From Paraphoma chrysanthemicola (Eukaryota > Ascomycota > Dothideomycetes > Pleosporales > Phaeosphaeriaceae): a stretch of DNA of 64,000 nt. Both the position numbers and the translations under genes were made by a program. The notes beneath the pieces are model-generated. The model made no database searches and was not told where the DNA came from. It saw only the letters and a list, made by a program, of their open reading frames with translations. The stretch spans positions 1,054,001-1,118,000 of the forward strand of contig JAGMWG010000010.1 of assembly GCA_020744225.1 (NCBI GenBank), in the 5' to 3' direction. Position 1 is the stretch's first letter. Each line of letters begins with the position of its first letter. Positions 33,290-43,833 of the stretch are shown here, piece after piece.

Positions 33290-33794
33290 ACGCACTGCCT
33301 AGGTCAAGACGCGGCGGGGCCTTGGTAGCGCCATGATTGACGTCGGCGGCATAAACATGGCTTGGCTGACTATGGCATCTAGACATTCTTCTTCTTCTAT
33401 ACAATGAATGATTTGAGAAACAAAATTTGCTAGTTCAGCATTGATGCATTGAAGTGAGCACGTCTGTAATGAGGTTCGGTGGTCGGCCTGGCCCCACGCG
33501 ACGCGATCGCACTAGCACGCATACGAGCTAGTGGGGAAGTCTCAGATGCCAAATCTCATGTACTCTCTACACAGTACAACCACGCAGGAAGTTTTGGTCT
33601 AACTTCAAATGTAAATTCTGAATTTCCCCATTCGTCCGCTTCATATGGCGTAAACTGAGAATGACCAACATTTCCCGCCCGATCGATCACCATCCTTTCA
33701 TTTCATCAGCTCCGGACCTCTATTTTACTCACACATGTCTAAACCACGCAAAAAGAGAAAACCTCTCCGCGTATCTCAGTTCGTCTCCACACTT
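33290..33794. other. Convergent 3' region, no gene seen
   Basis: About 500 bases between the glycerate kinase stop and the far end of the coiled-coil gene; only T-rich and mixed sequence, nothing recognised. Confidence 0.35.
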
Positions 33795-34124
33795 CTAACG
33801 GCGCAGCGTGTGCTTGTTGCGACGTCCTCCTAAGCCGCCGTAGCGATCCCGGCCTATACCTGGTTTTGAGGGTGTCCTGCCGGGGCTGTTGTTGCGGCCC
33901 TCGTTCGACTGCGAAGCGGTAGCATACGATTGGGTCGATGTATCACTCACAGCTTTCGCGTCGTTCGGCTCACAACGACTGTTGAGCAAGTCGTTCGACC
34001 CTAAGGCTGTTGCGGAAGCTCCGGAACATGCACTGGCGAAGAATTCGAGATCTGAACATGGTGTTCTTCCACGGTAACTGTCGGGTAAGTCAATGCTTCT
34101 TTGAGTGAATCGTCGATTGATGCC
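33795..34124 (-). other. Alternative-frame C-terminal tail overlapping the coiled-coil gene end
   Basis: A 109-codon frame runs past the stop of the long coiled-coil gene in a different phase and ends in a Gly/Arg-rich basic tail (RDRYGGLGGRRNKHTLRR). For 120 bases both frames are open. The tail composition looks like genuine protein rather than chance. I could not find a canonical donor/acceptor pair in the right phase to connect it. An unrecognised intron, a frameshift in the allele or a sequencing indel are the options. Confidence 0.35.
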
Positions 34125-36598
34125 TCAATCACCTGAGGTGATTCTGCTGGCGATGAGTCGTCCTTGGCAAGCTTATTCTCGGGCAGCACACCGGCAGTCA
34201 GCTTGCCCTCCACTGCCGAGCTCCCGGCGAGCCCATTCATGACATCGTCCTTGGAATCCTCCACCTTGGAACCCTCATACATGATCATATGGTTTTGCGA
34301 CTCATCTTCCTGGGTGGCCTCTCCCTCAGAATCCACGTCCGTGATACCGTGATTCTGAGATACCTTTTCGTGCGTGATCTCTTCGAACGAACATATATCC
34401 TCTGGATTATCAACAGACAGAGATTGGCCTTCCGCAGATATGTCTTCGAACTCATCTTCATCCGTGTTATCGTCTTTGAAGGCCAGGCCCACTTCTTCGC
34501 GCTCAGCCCGCGCGGTCGCAATGAGATCGCTGAAGCTTCTATAATTACCTTTGTCAGGGAGTGATACCTCTTCGGCTGCCTGCTCGTCGGCAAGTTCGCC
34601 TTCCTCGGACTCCCCCTCAATTTGCGGCGAACGGCCCTTTTTTAGGAATTGCTCGTCGCTATCCGATTTGGTAACCCCAGGCTCATCCCGCACCTCCTCT
34701 ACCTTTGCGTCAAGTGGTGATGCTGACATGGCCGCTTCGTCAATGGGTGCGGTCACACCTTTGCCTTCAGTTTCTGGAGCGATACAGCCCAATATTGCGT
34801 TCTGCGATCGTGTTTGTTTCTCCTCCGAAGCCCTAAAGCCACAATTTGGTGCGAGAGTATTCGTCTCGAAGTTCCATGCAGTTGGTTGCCAGGATGTCGA
34901 TGCAAGCATGAGAGTTTTTGGTTTGACTGTTGCTTCCGCTACTTCCGCTGATGCAGGTGTGATGGGCGGCTCGGGTGGCGTGTTTGTGCCCTCAAAATCA
35001 CCTGCTATTATTGCATGATCATTTGATTGATTGTCAGGTGGAGTAGACGTCTCCTCGTTGTTCATGGCAGATGCCGTATCACCCGCATGAGGCACCGCAC
35101 CGGCGTCCTTCTCAGCCACCGTGGGAGGGTGTACGAGTTTTGAGAACGGTTTACGGACATCAAAGGGCATGTTTTTGAAGTCGAAGATCGTGCATCCGGA
35201 CTGTTCGGAAACGCAGATTGAGGATGATACGACCGATCTGGCTTCTGTCGTAAGCGGCGAAGTCCCAGTTGCGATTGAATTCGGAGTACTAAATGGAGAT
35301 GTTTCCTCGTCGATGGAACCGGTAATTGGAAATGATGGTGGTGTCGGCGATGCGAATTCTGCAATCTGCTGCTTGTCAGTGTCAGTTGGGTGACATTGAC
35401 CCTTCGCAACGCACACATCAGGAGTACCCACAGCTTCCTGGGAAAGTTCGGCCTCCACGTCACCGCTCGTAGCATCTTGAAGTCTCTCAAGCTCTTCGAT
35501 CTTCTTCAATGCAGCTTGAAGCTTCTTGTTGATCTCGTATATCGCGTTCGCTTGGTTTGCCACGGTCTGACCTTGAGCTTCAAGTAGTTCCTGGAGGCGA
35601 TCGCATTCCTTCTTGTGATGATCGCTAGAGCAGCCAAGAGAAAAGGCCTTTCTAGCAAGAGTCGCAAGCTTCTGCTGCAACTCATCGTGATCGAACTCTA
35701 GATTCGCCAACTTTTCCTCGACCTTGGAGTCTTCATTGCGTTCCGCAATCAGGTCGTCATTATGCGAGCGAAGATCTTCAGCGTCGCTCTGGGCAATTTC
35801 CATGGCTTTGGCATGCTCCTTTAGGTCATCTCGAGTGGCGGCATGTTGCGTCTGCTCTAGAATGAGTGCTTCAGCCAACGTTTCAACCTGTGCTCGCAGG
35901 TCATCAATCTCCCCCAGGTGTGTTGTATCGGCCTTCATAAGAGACTCAATCTTGCGCCGTGAGGTTTCTTTCTCGATCTTGAGACGATCGAGTTCGTGAG
36001 AGCAGACACGATACTTTTCGGTAATTTCCACGGCGGCAGCATCAGCCGCTTCAATATTGGACTGCATCTCGTTACAATTCGCCGTTGCCTTATCCACGAG
36101 AAACCCTGCTTGACTAGTAGTGTTATCCAGATCCGCTACAGTCTTAGCGAATCGACTTATGTTATTCTTATACTGAAGTTCCCGACGAGCAGCGGCCTTC
36201 ACAAGTCCGCTCAAATTTGCATCTCGTGCGCTAAGGTCGTGCTCGAGCTGGGAAATACGGTAAACAGCAGCTTCGGGAAACTTCGCGGAAGGATCGTCTT
36301 GGCTCGATCCTACCACAGGACCAGTGGTTGTTGTTGGTGAGATTTCAATCCACTGCGCAGTGGCGTCGTCCGCGGAAGCCTTCACATTGTCTGACTCAAT
36401 GAGAGCGGTCAACAAATCTTGTTTGACAGCTGCGCTGGTCGCGAATGTCTGCATCCGGAATGCTTGCTCCTCGTAGTACCGCCGTTCCGCCTTGTGATCC
36501 GCAGCAAAGAGACCAGGCGCGACCTGGATCGTCGTTTCTCGCATAGGGCCTACACCGGGGATCGCGACTGAAGAATGGATGGGATGGCAGGTAGCCAT
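34001..36598 (-). CDS. Large coiled-coil protein of unknown function
   Basis: Single frame of 865 residues. The first ~110 residues are mixed. From about 115 to 390 there is a long heptad-rich region (RISQLEHDLSARD, then DELQQKLATLARK and KKLQAALKKIEELERL) predicted to form an extended coiled coil. From ~400 onward it is Ser/Thr/Pro-rich and acidic, probably disordered, with Glu-rich segments near 660-830. No signal peptide, membrane helix or enzyme motif is seen. Such proteins usually act as scaffolds, but no specific role can be stated. The start at 36598 follows a plain leader. The C-terminus is uncertain because a second reading frame with protein-like composition continues beyond the stop. 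Confidence 0.8.
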   Translation of the reverse strand: MATCHPIHSSVAIPGVGPMRETTIQVAPGLFAADHKAERRYYEEQAFRMQTFATSAAVKQDLLTALIESDNVKASADDATAQWIEISPTTTTGPVVGSSQDDPSAKFPEAAVYRISQLEHDLSARDANLSGLVKAAARRELQYKNNISRFAKTVADLDNTTSQAGFLVDKATANCNEMQSNIEAADAAAVEITEKYRVCSHELDRLKIEKETSRRKIESLMKADTTHLGEIDDLRAQVETLAEALILEQTQHAATRDDLKEHAKAMEIAQSDAEDLRSHNDDLIAERNEDSKVEEKLANLEFDHDELQQKLATLARKAFSLGCSSDHHKKECDRLQELLEAQGQTVANQANAIYEINKKLQAALKKIEELERLQDATSGDVEAELSQEAVGTPDVCVAKGQCHPTDTDKQQIAEFASPTPPSFPITGSIDEETSPFSTPNSIATGTSPLTTEARSVVSSSICVSEQSGCTIFDFKNMPFDVRKPFSKLVHPPTVAEKDAGAVPHAGDTASAMNNEETSTPPDNQSNDHAIIAGDFEGTNTPPEPPITPASAEVAEATVKPKTLMLASTSWQPTAWNFETNTLAPNCGFRASEEKQTRSQNAILGCIAPETEGKGVTAPIDEAAMSASPLDAKVEEVRDEPGVTKSDSDEQFLKKGRSPQIEGESEEGELADEQAAEEVSLPDKGNYRSFSDLIATARAEREEVGLAFKDDNTDEDEFEDISAEGQSLSVDNPEDICSFEEITHEKVSQNHGITDVDSEGEATQEDESQNHMIMYEGSKVEDSKDDVMNGLAGSSAVEGKLTAGVLPENKLAKDDSSPAESPQVIEASIDDSLKEALTYPTVTVEEHHVQISNSSPVHVPELPQQP

Positions 36599-36983
36599 TT
36601 CGAAAGGTCGGTTCGAAATGGCAGGTGTGTTCGCCTGTCAAATACCACGTTGAGAGTTGAGATTGAGTCTCGGATCGGTAATTTTGGGTCGATTTCAGCA
36701 AGCAGAGTTGAATCAAGGCAATTGAAAGGGAAATTGCGTGTAAAAGTGCTCTCTTGAACGCTGATTTTATTCTATAAGGCACGGAAATATAACAAGAATG
36801 TCGTGAGAGTGAAAGTACATTGGGTGACACCGCTTGTGGCACGGACTGCAAACAGAGTGAAACAAGCGGTGTTATACAAACAAACAATATCAGCAATCGC
36901 TGAAAAGTTCCCGTTAGCTCCGGATCGCCGGAATCGCTCAGTACTTGTCATCCAGAGACATGACTAAAACAAAGCTTGCACTA
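36599..36983. other. Promoter of the coiled-coil gene, 3' region of the Thr-rich gene
   Basis: 385 bases, moderately A/T-rich; two genes on the same strand flank it. No clear element. Confidence 0.35.
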
Positions 36984-38228
36984 CTAAGAAGTCCCAGTAC
37001 TCTCGCCCTGTGCGCCATCACTGGTCCCCAGTCCCTCCAATTCTTCAATACGAGTAGGCAGCGCTTCCACATGGGCATCCAGTGTTGAGATCTTCTGCTG
37101 AAGCGAGTTGATATATGACCCGTCCGTGCCGTTCAGTTCTTTGCGCAATTCTTGGAAGCGGGCCAGAAGTGTCTCGTGTGAACCACTGTAATCTCAGGTG
37201 TGCATCATGTTTATCGTGTCGAGCCGAGTCTGGTGGATGAGATCCCCGCGTTTTCTCTTTCGATGCTCCTTCCAATCCTCGACTATCTCTTTGAACAGCT
37301 CATCGTGCTCAAAGTACGCGGCCAACATCTTCTCCGGTGGGTACTCCTCCATGTCGACAATCTGATCGCGGATGCGTTGGATGGTGAAGTCCTTCTCCTT
37401 GATGATGTTGCCCCTGATGACATGATCCACTCTTAAAGCGATGTTGTTCTCATTGTCTTTCTTCCGCGCTTCTTTCTCGTCCTTGAGCGCTTTCTCGGCG
37501 ACAATCTTTTCATTCTTGCACTTCTTCATCAATGACCGCTGTGATTGGTACCAATCTTCTGAGTATAGCTCTTTGACCCTCAAGATGAGAGCGATCACCA
37601 AGAGGCTCAAGATTGCGGAATGAATGAGAAGAGCAACCATCAGCGTGCCACGGACGAGATCGAAAGAAAAGGTTGACTTTGGTCGACCCCAGTCGCTGAA
37701 GACGGTTTCGACGGCAGGTCGAGGCGTGATGTATTCCGTGACCCGAAGCTCCTTCCACTCCACTTCGGTCACAGTTGCAGACGGAAGCCAAGATGTCGTG
37801 GTGTGTGGCGTGGTCAAAGTCAGTGTCCTTGACCACTCGGTGCTTGTTATATAGTTCGTGGCAAAACTCGTTTCAGTCATCGTCGTTGGCTGCAAGACAG
37901 TACTTGTCACCAGTTTCTCCGTTGTTTCAGTCGTAGTCTTTGTGCGCCAAGCTGTTTTCTCCTTCGTCGTGGTTGTCCATTTGGTAGAAGTTTTCTTCGC
38001 GTCGGTAATTGTCTTGGTCATAGAAACCGTGATCGTCGAGTAACTTCTTCCGAAGAAGGCGCCAATGCTATCTGGAGAGGTGAACTGTGGATTGGCTTCA
38101 TTCGTAGTCGGTCGGAAAGGATGGACGACTGCCAGTATGTGCTTCGTCAAGCTTGGCCATGCGAGAGCTGAGCCAAGTCCGAGACCCCAGAAGAGATCGT
38201 TGTTCACGAGGTGCTGTACGATATCCAT
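36984..38228 (-). CDS. Thr-rich single-pass membrane protein with coiled coil, split by an in-frame TGA
   Basis: The first open part (38228-37194) encodes 344 residues. A hydrophobic N-terminus is followed by a Thr/Ser-rich segment (about 64-155, probably O-glycosylated outside the cell), one membrane helix at about 194-217, and a charged coiled-coil domain to the end. After the TGA at 37196-37194 the same frame stays open for 69 more codons to a TAG at 36986-36984. That part reads ETLLARFQELRKEL and then QQKISTLDAHVEALPTRIEELEGLG, clearly another coiled coil. So either a weakly marked intron removes the TGA (candidate acceptor ATTACAG ending at 37186), or the allele carries a nonsense mutation, or there is readthrough. 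The topology suggests a wall-sensor-like surface protein, which is inference. Confidence 0.7.
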
Positions 38229-38825
38229 GATTATGGCGGCTCACCGGTTCGCGCTGGATGTTGTTCTGTAGCTGCGCATGGGGTGTTGGTACTGGCAAAT
38301 GGTGTCAAAGGAGCGCAGCTGTGTTTGTGAGTTTTGCGAAAACAAAGACGTCGTCCAGCATTCGTTAGCACAATGAGATTCAGTCAATAATAGCAACAAT
38401 GGCGATTCAAAAGTCTAATTAGTACCTATTGTGCCTTAAAAGACAACAATGAAGTGAAGGTGAAAACAAAGACCAACACGCCAAGCTCCGTCCTCAGCAT
38501 CGTCAGGATTCATAGCCTATGCCGATACAAGACTTGCGCAAATGATGGCTTCGATGACTGGAAGTGATTTCTAAGCGGCTTGAACATAAGCTGTGTTGGC
38601 TGGTTGCGCAAATGACAAGTTTACTTCAATGCGTCGAGACTGTGAACAACAATTCCTGAGCGCAACCAGGACATCCAATTGTGGCAACGGAGACAGCCTG
38701 CAGTACTTGAAAACGCTCACTGCAAAAGCCAAATGCGGCCCCATACTGCCTTATGGACTTTATGTGGTGCCAAACCAAGGTTGCATATAGTTTCGCACCC
38801 CCGTGGACACCCAGCTCCAACTCCT
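38229..38825. other. Intergenic stretch, no supported gene
   Basis: About 600 bases holding the promoter of the Thr-rich gene and the 3' flank of the siderophore transporter; A-rich stretch near 38375-38470. No gene seen. Confidence 0.4.
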
Positions 38826-40935
38826 TCAACTCTTCAGCCAACCCCAGATGGTCCTCTTTTCCTGTTGCTCTTTTGCTGCATCTGTCGTGTCCATCGATTC
38901 TGCGTGCTCGAGGCTCTGCTCTTTGCCCAATTTGGGATTACGGATTGCCAATGAAAAGCTGATGAGCAAGATCGAGAGACAAATACCAGCGATACACAGA
39001 AGCCTTTGAACATGTCGATAAGCCTGTATCACGGCATCGCGCTCCGGTGTACCAACGGGATACGAAAGTGCGAAAGTGAACGGATCGGCATAGACAGTCG
39101 CAGCAAGGCTGGAGTTTCCGGTCTGACGCGTGAGCTCGGCGGGAATGATGTTCTGCCACATGGCACCAGAGACTGTGTTGCCGAAGGCAGAGCCAATATT
39201 GTACGTCGCGAGGTAGACACCGGTAACAATGGCCACGTCTAACACAGAGTAATTAGCATGAAGATCGAAGGACGTGATAAGGCACTTACGTTCGTGTTTC
39301 GTGGCCGCCTGAATGCTTGCTTGAGCTGGGTACGGAAACATTCCACCAGCTATTCCCAAGCATATCTGCGCCCCAATGATACCAGAATGGGATGCGCCTC
39401 CTGTCCCGCCCCGGTAGTGGATGAGAAGTCCGAAAGCGACCATGAAGAGACATGTGCCTGCAACAATGAACGGCTTCAGTCGTCGCACTTTGAAGACGAT
39501 GGCGCCGAGCGCCAGGCCTGTCAAGACAGAGCTGAAACTGTAAAGCGATGAGATTCGCGTTGCAGACTTGATAGACTCATCGAATGCGACGACAAGTACA
39601 GTATATAAGAAGTCGCCCTGCATATACCATGCTAGGGGGAGGTTAGCTAACAGATGAGGAAAGGCATAAATGAAGTTTACCGAAGTTAAGGGTGCAGGCG
39701 ATTCCAAGCGCACCCCACACTGCGCGATCTTTGAGCAGCTATCGTAACGTTAGTTCATACTCTCGTGGTCGATGAGGTCCGACTTACGTGGAATGGCAGC
39801 ATAGGATGTGGTGCTTTGCGCTCCCAGAAAATGAAGACTGGGATGCATAGGATACCAATGACCAAAGGAGCGATGACCTTGGCTGTCCTCCACTGCGAAC
39901 TGACACCGCCCGCAATGGTGAAAGGCTGTTGTGAATTAGCCAAAGTCACATCGGTAGAGACGGCCATCTTACCGTTAAGATACAACCAAAAACTGCGATC
40001 ATGAGTAAAATGCCGGGGATATCGAGCTGCCAGAAGAGTCCTTGGACTAGCCTCCTTGGCCCGTAGATCTGATAAGGCGTCTTGAAGCTGTCAAGAGCGC
40101 CGGCGAGTCGGGCCTTGCGGTTTGACCACATCAGACTCATGATCAAGGGAAGGGCGCACACAAAGTAGATGATCGCCCACATGCCCACACCCCAGCGCCA
40201 AGTAGTGGCCCCAATCACAGCTTCACTAACATCGCCGCCAATCCATGTGTTGATGAGGAAAGGAATCGCGGGTACGTATGAGAAGAGCAGACGCGAGCGT
40301 AGCGATGTAATGTCGGCAATGACTAATTCGAAGTAAAACGAATCAGTAGCTGCTTCAAACTAGCACATGTGTGAAGGGGCGACATACTGATCTCAATGAG
40401 GACAATGACGACTGTGTATCCGACCTGGTACAGTACAGCACCAGCACAGAAGGATGCAACATTGTTACTGGTAGCTTCGACTATGGTGCCCAGGAGGTAG
40501 AATACGACTGAGATCACAACAACCTCAACGCGACCAAAAACATCAGCTATACATGTGTCAGCATTGCTGTTCAAGACTTCAATAAGCCATTTCATTACCA
40601 ATCTTGGCAGCAGTAGGCTGCGCAGCCGCAGCAATGACGCTTCTGAGAACGTTGATCGTGGCGAGCGTGGAATGTTCTTGATAGCCAGCCGTTGCATAAG
40701 GCTGGTAAACATAACGCAAGCTACCGTCCAGGCCGTAAGCATACGCTATGAGGAAAAGGCCAAAGAAGATGCAGCAGCGGTTAACGAGAGAAGTATGCGC
40801 ATTCAGAGCCTCGATCCTGGCGACACCGGGCGACTTTGCACCGGTGAGCAGCTCCGAGCCAGGAGTCGCGCCCCCAGCTTTGACGTCGACATCGACGGGA
40901 GCTTTCGCAGTATCTTCGAAGTCGTGAGCGGACAT
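38826..40935 (-). CDS. Siderophore-iron transporter (MFS, ARN/SIT family)
   Basis: Seven exons, 40935-40599, 40546-40388, 40322-39973, 39925-39788, 39738-39681, 39631-39290 and 39238-38826, join in phase (introns about 47-65 bases) to 598 residues. The run LDGSLRYVYQPYAT followed by STLATINVLRSVIAAAAQP and AKIADVFGR is diagnostic of fungal siderophore transporters such as MirB and Arn1. Downstream are RLVQGLFWQLDIPG, AWYMQGDFLYTVLVVAF and ATKHEHVAIVTGVYLATYNIGSAFGNTVSGA, all family blocks. Fourteen membrane segments are expected. The protein imports ferric siderophores by proton symport at the plasma membrane. Two perfect GATCTGATAA sites lie just upstream, suggesting repression by an Sre1/SreA GATA factor when iron is plentiful. 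The particular siderophore cannot be predicted. Confidence 0.95.
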
Positions 40936-40946
40936 CTTCAAAGTCG

Positions 40947-40955
40947 ATCTGATAA
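40947..40955 (+). promoter_or_regulatory. Sre1/SreA-type GATA site, proximal
   Basis: ATCTGATAA preceded by G matches the (G/A)ATC(T/A)GATAA consensus reported for fungal iron-responsive GATA repressors. It lies 12 bases upstream of the siderophore transporter start codon, probably in the leader. Confidence 0.6.
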
Positions 40956-41158
40956 GATGGCGTGGTCTCAAACGATGGCGATGCGAACCTAAATAGCGAA
41001 ACCAGATTTTCGGGTCGGTCGCGGCGATCAACAAGACCCGCAGCTACCGCACCGAGGTCTGCAGGGTTTTGGATCGGCCAAGGCCGTTTACGATGCTCGT
41101 GAACCAGCCGCGAGTAAGTGTGTGAAGAAGGAATATCTAGTGGCGTCGCGCCTTGTGG

Positions 41159-41167
41159 ATCTGATAA
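41159..41167 (+). promoter_or_regulatory. Sre1/SreA-type GATA site, distal
   Basis: A second perfect ATCTGATAA, again preceded by G and in the same orientation, 224 bases upstream of the siderophore transporter start. Confidence 0.6.
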
Positions 41168-42883
41168 GATTAGATGAAGATCTTGATTGGACCGTTGAGA
41201 AATATATGGTGAAGGATGTATAATGCCAAGTAGCGCCACGGTCAAAATTTTGTTCGCTTCGTCAACAGGGATAAGCGCATGATCAAATGGCACTCTTGCT
41301 CAGCAACGCGAGCAATCTGGAACGCTGATGGGGCGATGCCGGGATATCGTGCGATGTGACTGATGCTGATTTTCGGGGTGGCCGCGACTGCAGTATGGGA
41401 ATGGAGTGGCAGTAATGCACGCTCACGGATTAGGAGTCGATATAGCCGGGTGTATGCATACGCCGTCTTGGGCTTGGTGTGTGCAACGGATAGACTTGTT
41501 GCAGTCGCACGAAGCTGACCGTTGATGTTCACGGATGAATATCCAAATGCGTTACTGCTTATGACACCTCAAGCATTGGTCACCACAGATGATGCTGGTT
41601 CGAAATTCTTGGATGTATCGAAGTCCAATCCAGATTTCTACAAGCTTCCTACATCAGACTCAAGAAGCATCGTTCCTCGACCAGGCGCTTGAGACAAGGC
41701 GACTGGTTGTTGACCTGGTCAGAGCGAGAAATTCTCTCCAAATCCGAAGGGCATGCGATGTCACGTCGCCGGGATGCATCAGTATGAAGTGCTAAATCTT
41801 CCGATGGCACGGAGAGAGGAGTTGATGCTTCAACGAGCTTTCTGTATCGTTACCAGTGAGTAAAAGAGTGTGCATATACCTACATTCCGAAGAAGGTACA
41901 GCGTTGCAGTGGCAACAGTCTGTTCGTAAGCTCAGCAGGATGTGCACCATCCAGTACCTGCAGTGACCTGTATGTAACGTGAAGCATAGATATGGTCCTG
42001 TTGCGCCGCGACACTGCTCGACTGCGCGATGCGCGATGGAGGCAGAATGTCCGACCTCCGGAGCGGGTTCACTGCGACTGGGACTAAACCCGTTTTCAGT
42101 CTAGCTCCAGAGGCCTCCCACAAGACTTCAGCGGTGCGCATTGCGAGTGCTATCTCACCATAATGCAATGCATCCAAACAATAGTCGATGCATCACGAGT
42201 CCAAAGATGGTCTGGCAATATTCAGCATGTAACGAGATCCTCTCTCGATGCTCGCGTGCTACAGCCGACGGACCAGACGCATTTCACTGAGGCCTTAATA
42301 TGGCACGAAACAGGCTGTCAATCATCGAGATATCCGACAAATGGGATCTTTCAGTATGCTTCACATTTAAAGACTCACATGCATGCGGCTGAAGGAGCCG
42401 ATATGCCCAAGTTTCCCCACAAACTACCATCTCACATGTATTGCCTATTCTGGCCAAAAGACCCTGAGCCTCGGACTTTACCTTGCCCACACGTGGGCAG
42501 CATGGCGCCAGTTCGGATCTTGCTAGGGATCAGAGATACTGTGCCGGATAGGAACGTGTATTGGACATTGCGAACCCCATAATGCGGATTTGGCGTGCCG
42601 TTTTACTCCACTTGGTGTGGGAACCCGCGCACGGGAGCCGTCTCTTGGTAATTACCATGTCCAATCCATGCATCTGCTCCGCCACTGTCTACCAGTAATA
42701 AGATGTGTCGCTGTCATCTAAGGACGTCCAATTTCTCAGGTGCTTCTTCTTGCAACCGGTAGACTCACATTACACGGCGACCTGTTAATTGCAATTGCGC
42801 TCTTGAATACACACGACGGGACCACCTCAACTATTTCATCTCCACAACTGTCATATTTCATTCGAGGTAGAAACTTGTAACTC
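41168..42883. other. Divergent intergenic region, no supported gene
   Basis: About 1.7 kb between the siderophore transporter and the GlcG-like gene, which face apart. A 139-codon frame at 42163-42582 has no motif. The last 100 bases are C/A/T-rich leader of the GlcG-like gene. Confidence 0.4.
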
Positions 42884-43713
42884 ATGGCCGCATCTGTAGC
42901 CGCAACCGTGGCATTGCCATCTTTAACGCAAAACGGAGCAAAAGTCGCCTTACAAGCGGCTGAGCAACATGCGCTCGAAATCGGTGTGCCATTGTACGTC
43001 TGAACGTCTGAATGTCTGAATTATGAGTCTCGACAGCTCACATTGAACAGGAGCATAGCAGTTGTCGATGCGCATACACATCTCCTCGCTTTTACACGCA
43101 TGGACGGGGCGAATATTACGTCAATAAAAAGAGCCATCGACTTAGCAGCCACGGCGGCCGGCGACCGGCAAGCAACACCAACATGTTCGTTTCCCCTTCC
43201 ATTCTGACCCTCAAACATTACTGAGCCGCTTGCGTAGACCAAGAATCCTCCAATCTCGATTCTTCAATTCCAACCACATCTAAGAAGCCCTACTCTATCG
43301 GCGTCGGCATTCCGATATACTCTCCTTCCAACACCAACAACATTCTCGGCGCAATCGCCTGCTCATCCGGCTCGCCGCACCAAGACGAAGCCACCGCACA
43401 AGCTGGCCGCGACGCCGTTCTCACACTCATACAAAAAGAGAAACAAGACAACGACCGCAGACTCGAAAGCGAGCGTCAAGCAGTTCTCAACTTGTGGAAA
43501 GAGAAGGAAGAAGAAGTTGGGACATTGAGAGAAGAGCTGGAAAGGGGGAGCAAGAGGATGCGATTTGATGATTACAGTGTGAGGAAAGGGAGTATATGTT
43601 TGAGTACGGCCGGGAGCTTGCAAGGAAGGACGCCAGATACACCGCCGGAGGAAGGGGAGATTCAACCGACTTTTGTGGGCGAGGTTGCGTTGGGAAGGGA
43701 GTATGAAATGTGA
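42884..43713 (+). CDS. GlcG/HbpS-like (DUF336) protein with C-terminal coiled-coil extension
   Basis: Exons 42884-42993, 43051-43184 and 43238-43713 join across introns of 57 and 53 bases to give 239 residues. Residues about 18-125 form the DUF336 domain: ALQAAEQHALEIGVPLSIAVVDA, LLAFTRMDGANITSI, AIDLAATAAG, then PYSIGVGIPIYS and LGAIACSSGSPHQDEATAQAGRDAV. Bacterial relatives include HbpS, a haem-binding and haem-degrading protein, and GlcG of the glycolate locus. Residues ~128-165 are a Glu/Lys/Arg-rich coiled coil (EKQDNDRRLESERQ...) and the rest is polar and acidic, an addition not found in the ~140-residue bacterial proteins. It diverges from the siderophore transporter and is convergent with the Baeyer-Villiger-type gene. 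A link to haem or iron is inferred. Confidence 0.85.
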
Positions 43714-43833
43714 GATGGGCAGGTTGCGTGAACAGGTGCAAACACATGTTTGTTGTGTAATTCTAGGATTCGCTTCACCAGGAACGTAAAAGGCGCATGG
43801 GAAAATGTCTGAGCATTCTTCATTGTCGAATAT

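Noticed and set aside
40077..40085. Third ATCTGATAA motif
   Set aside because: Lies within exon 3 of the siderophore transporter coding sequence; probably chance, so not annotated as a regulatory site.
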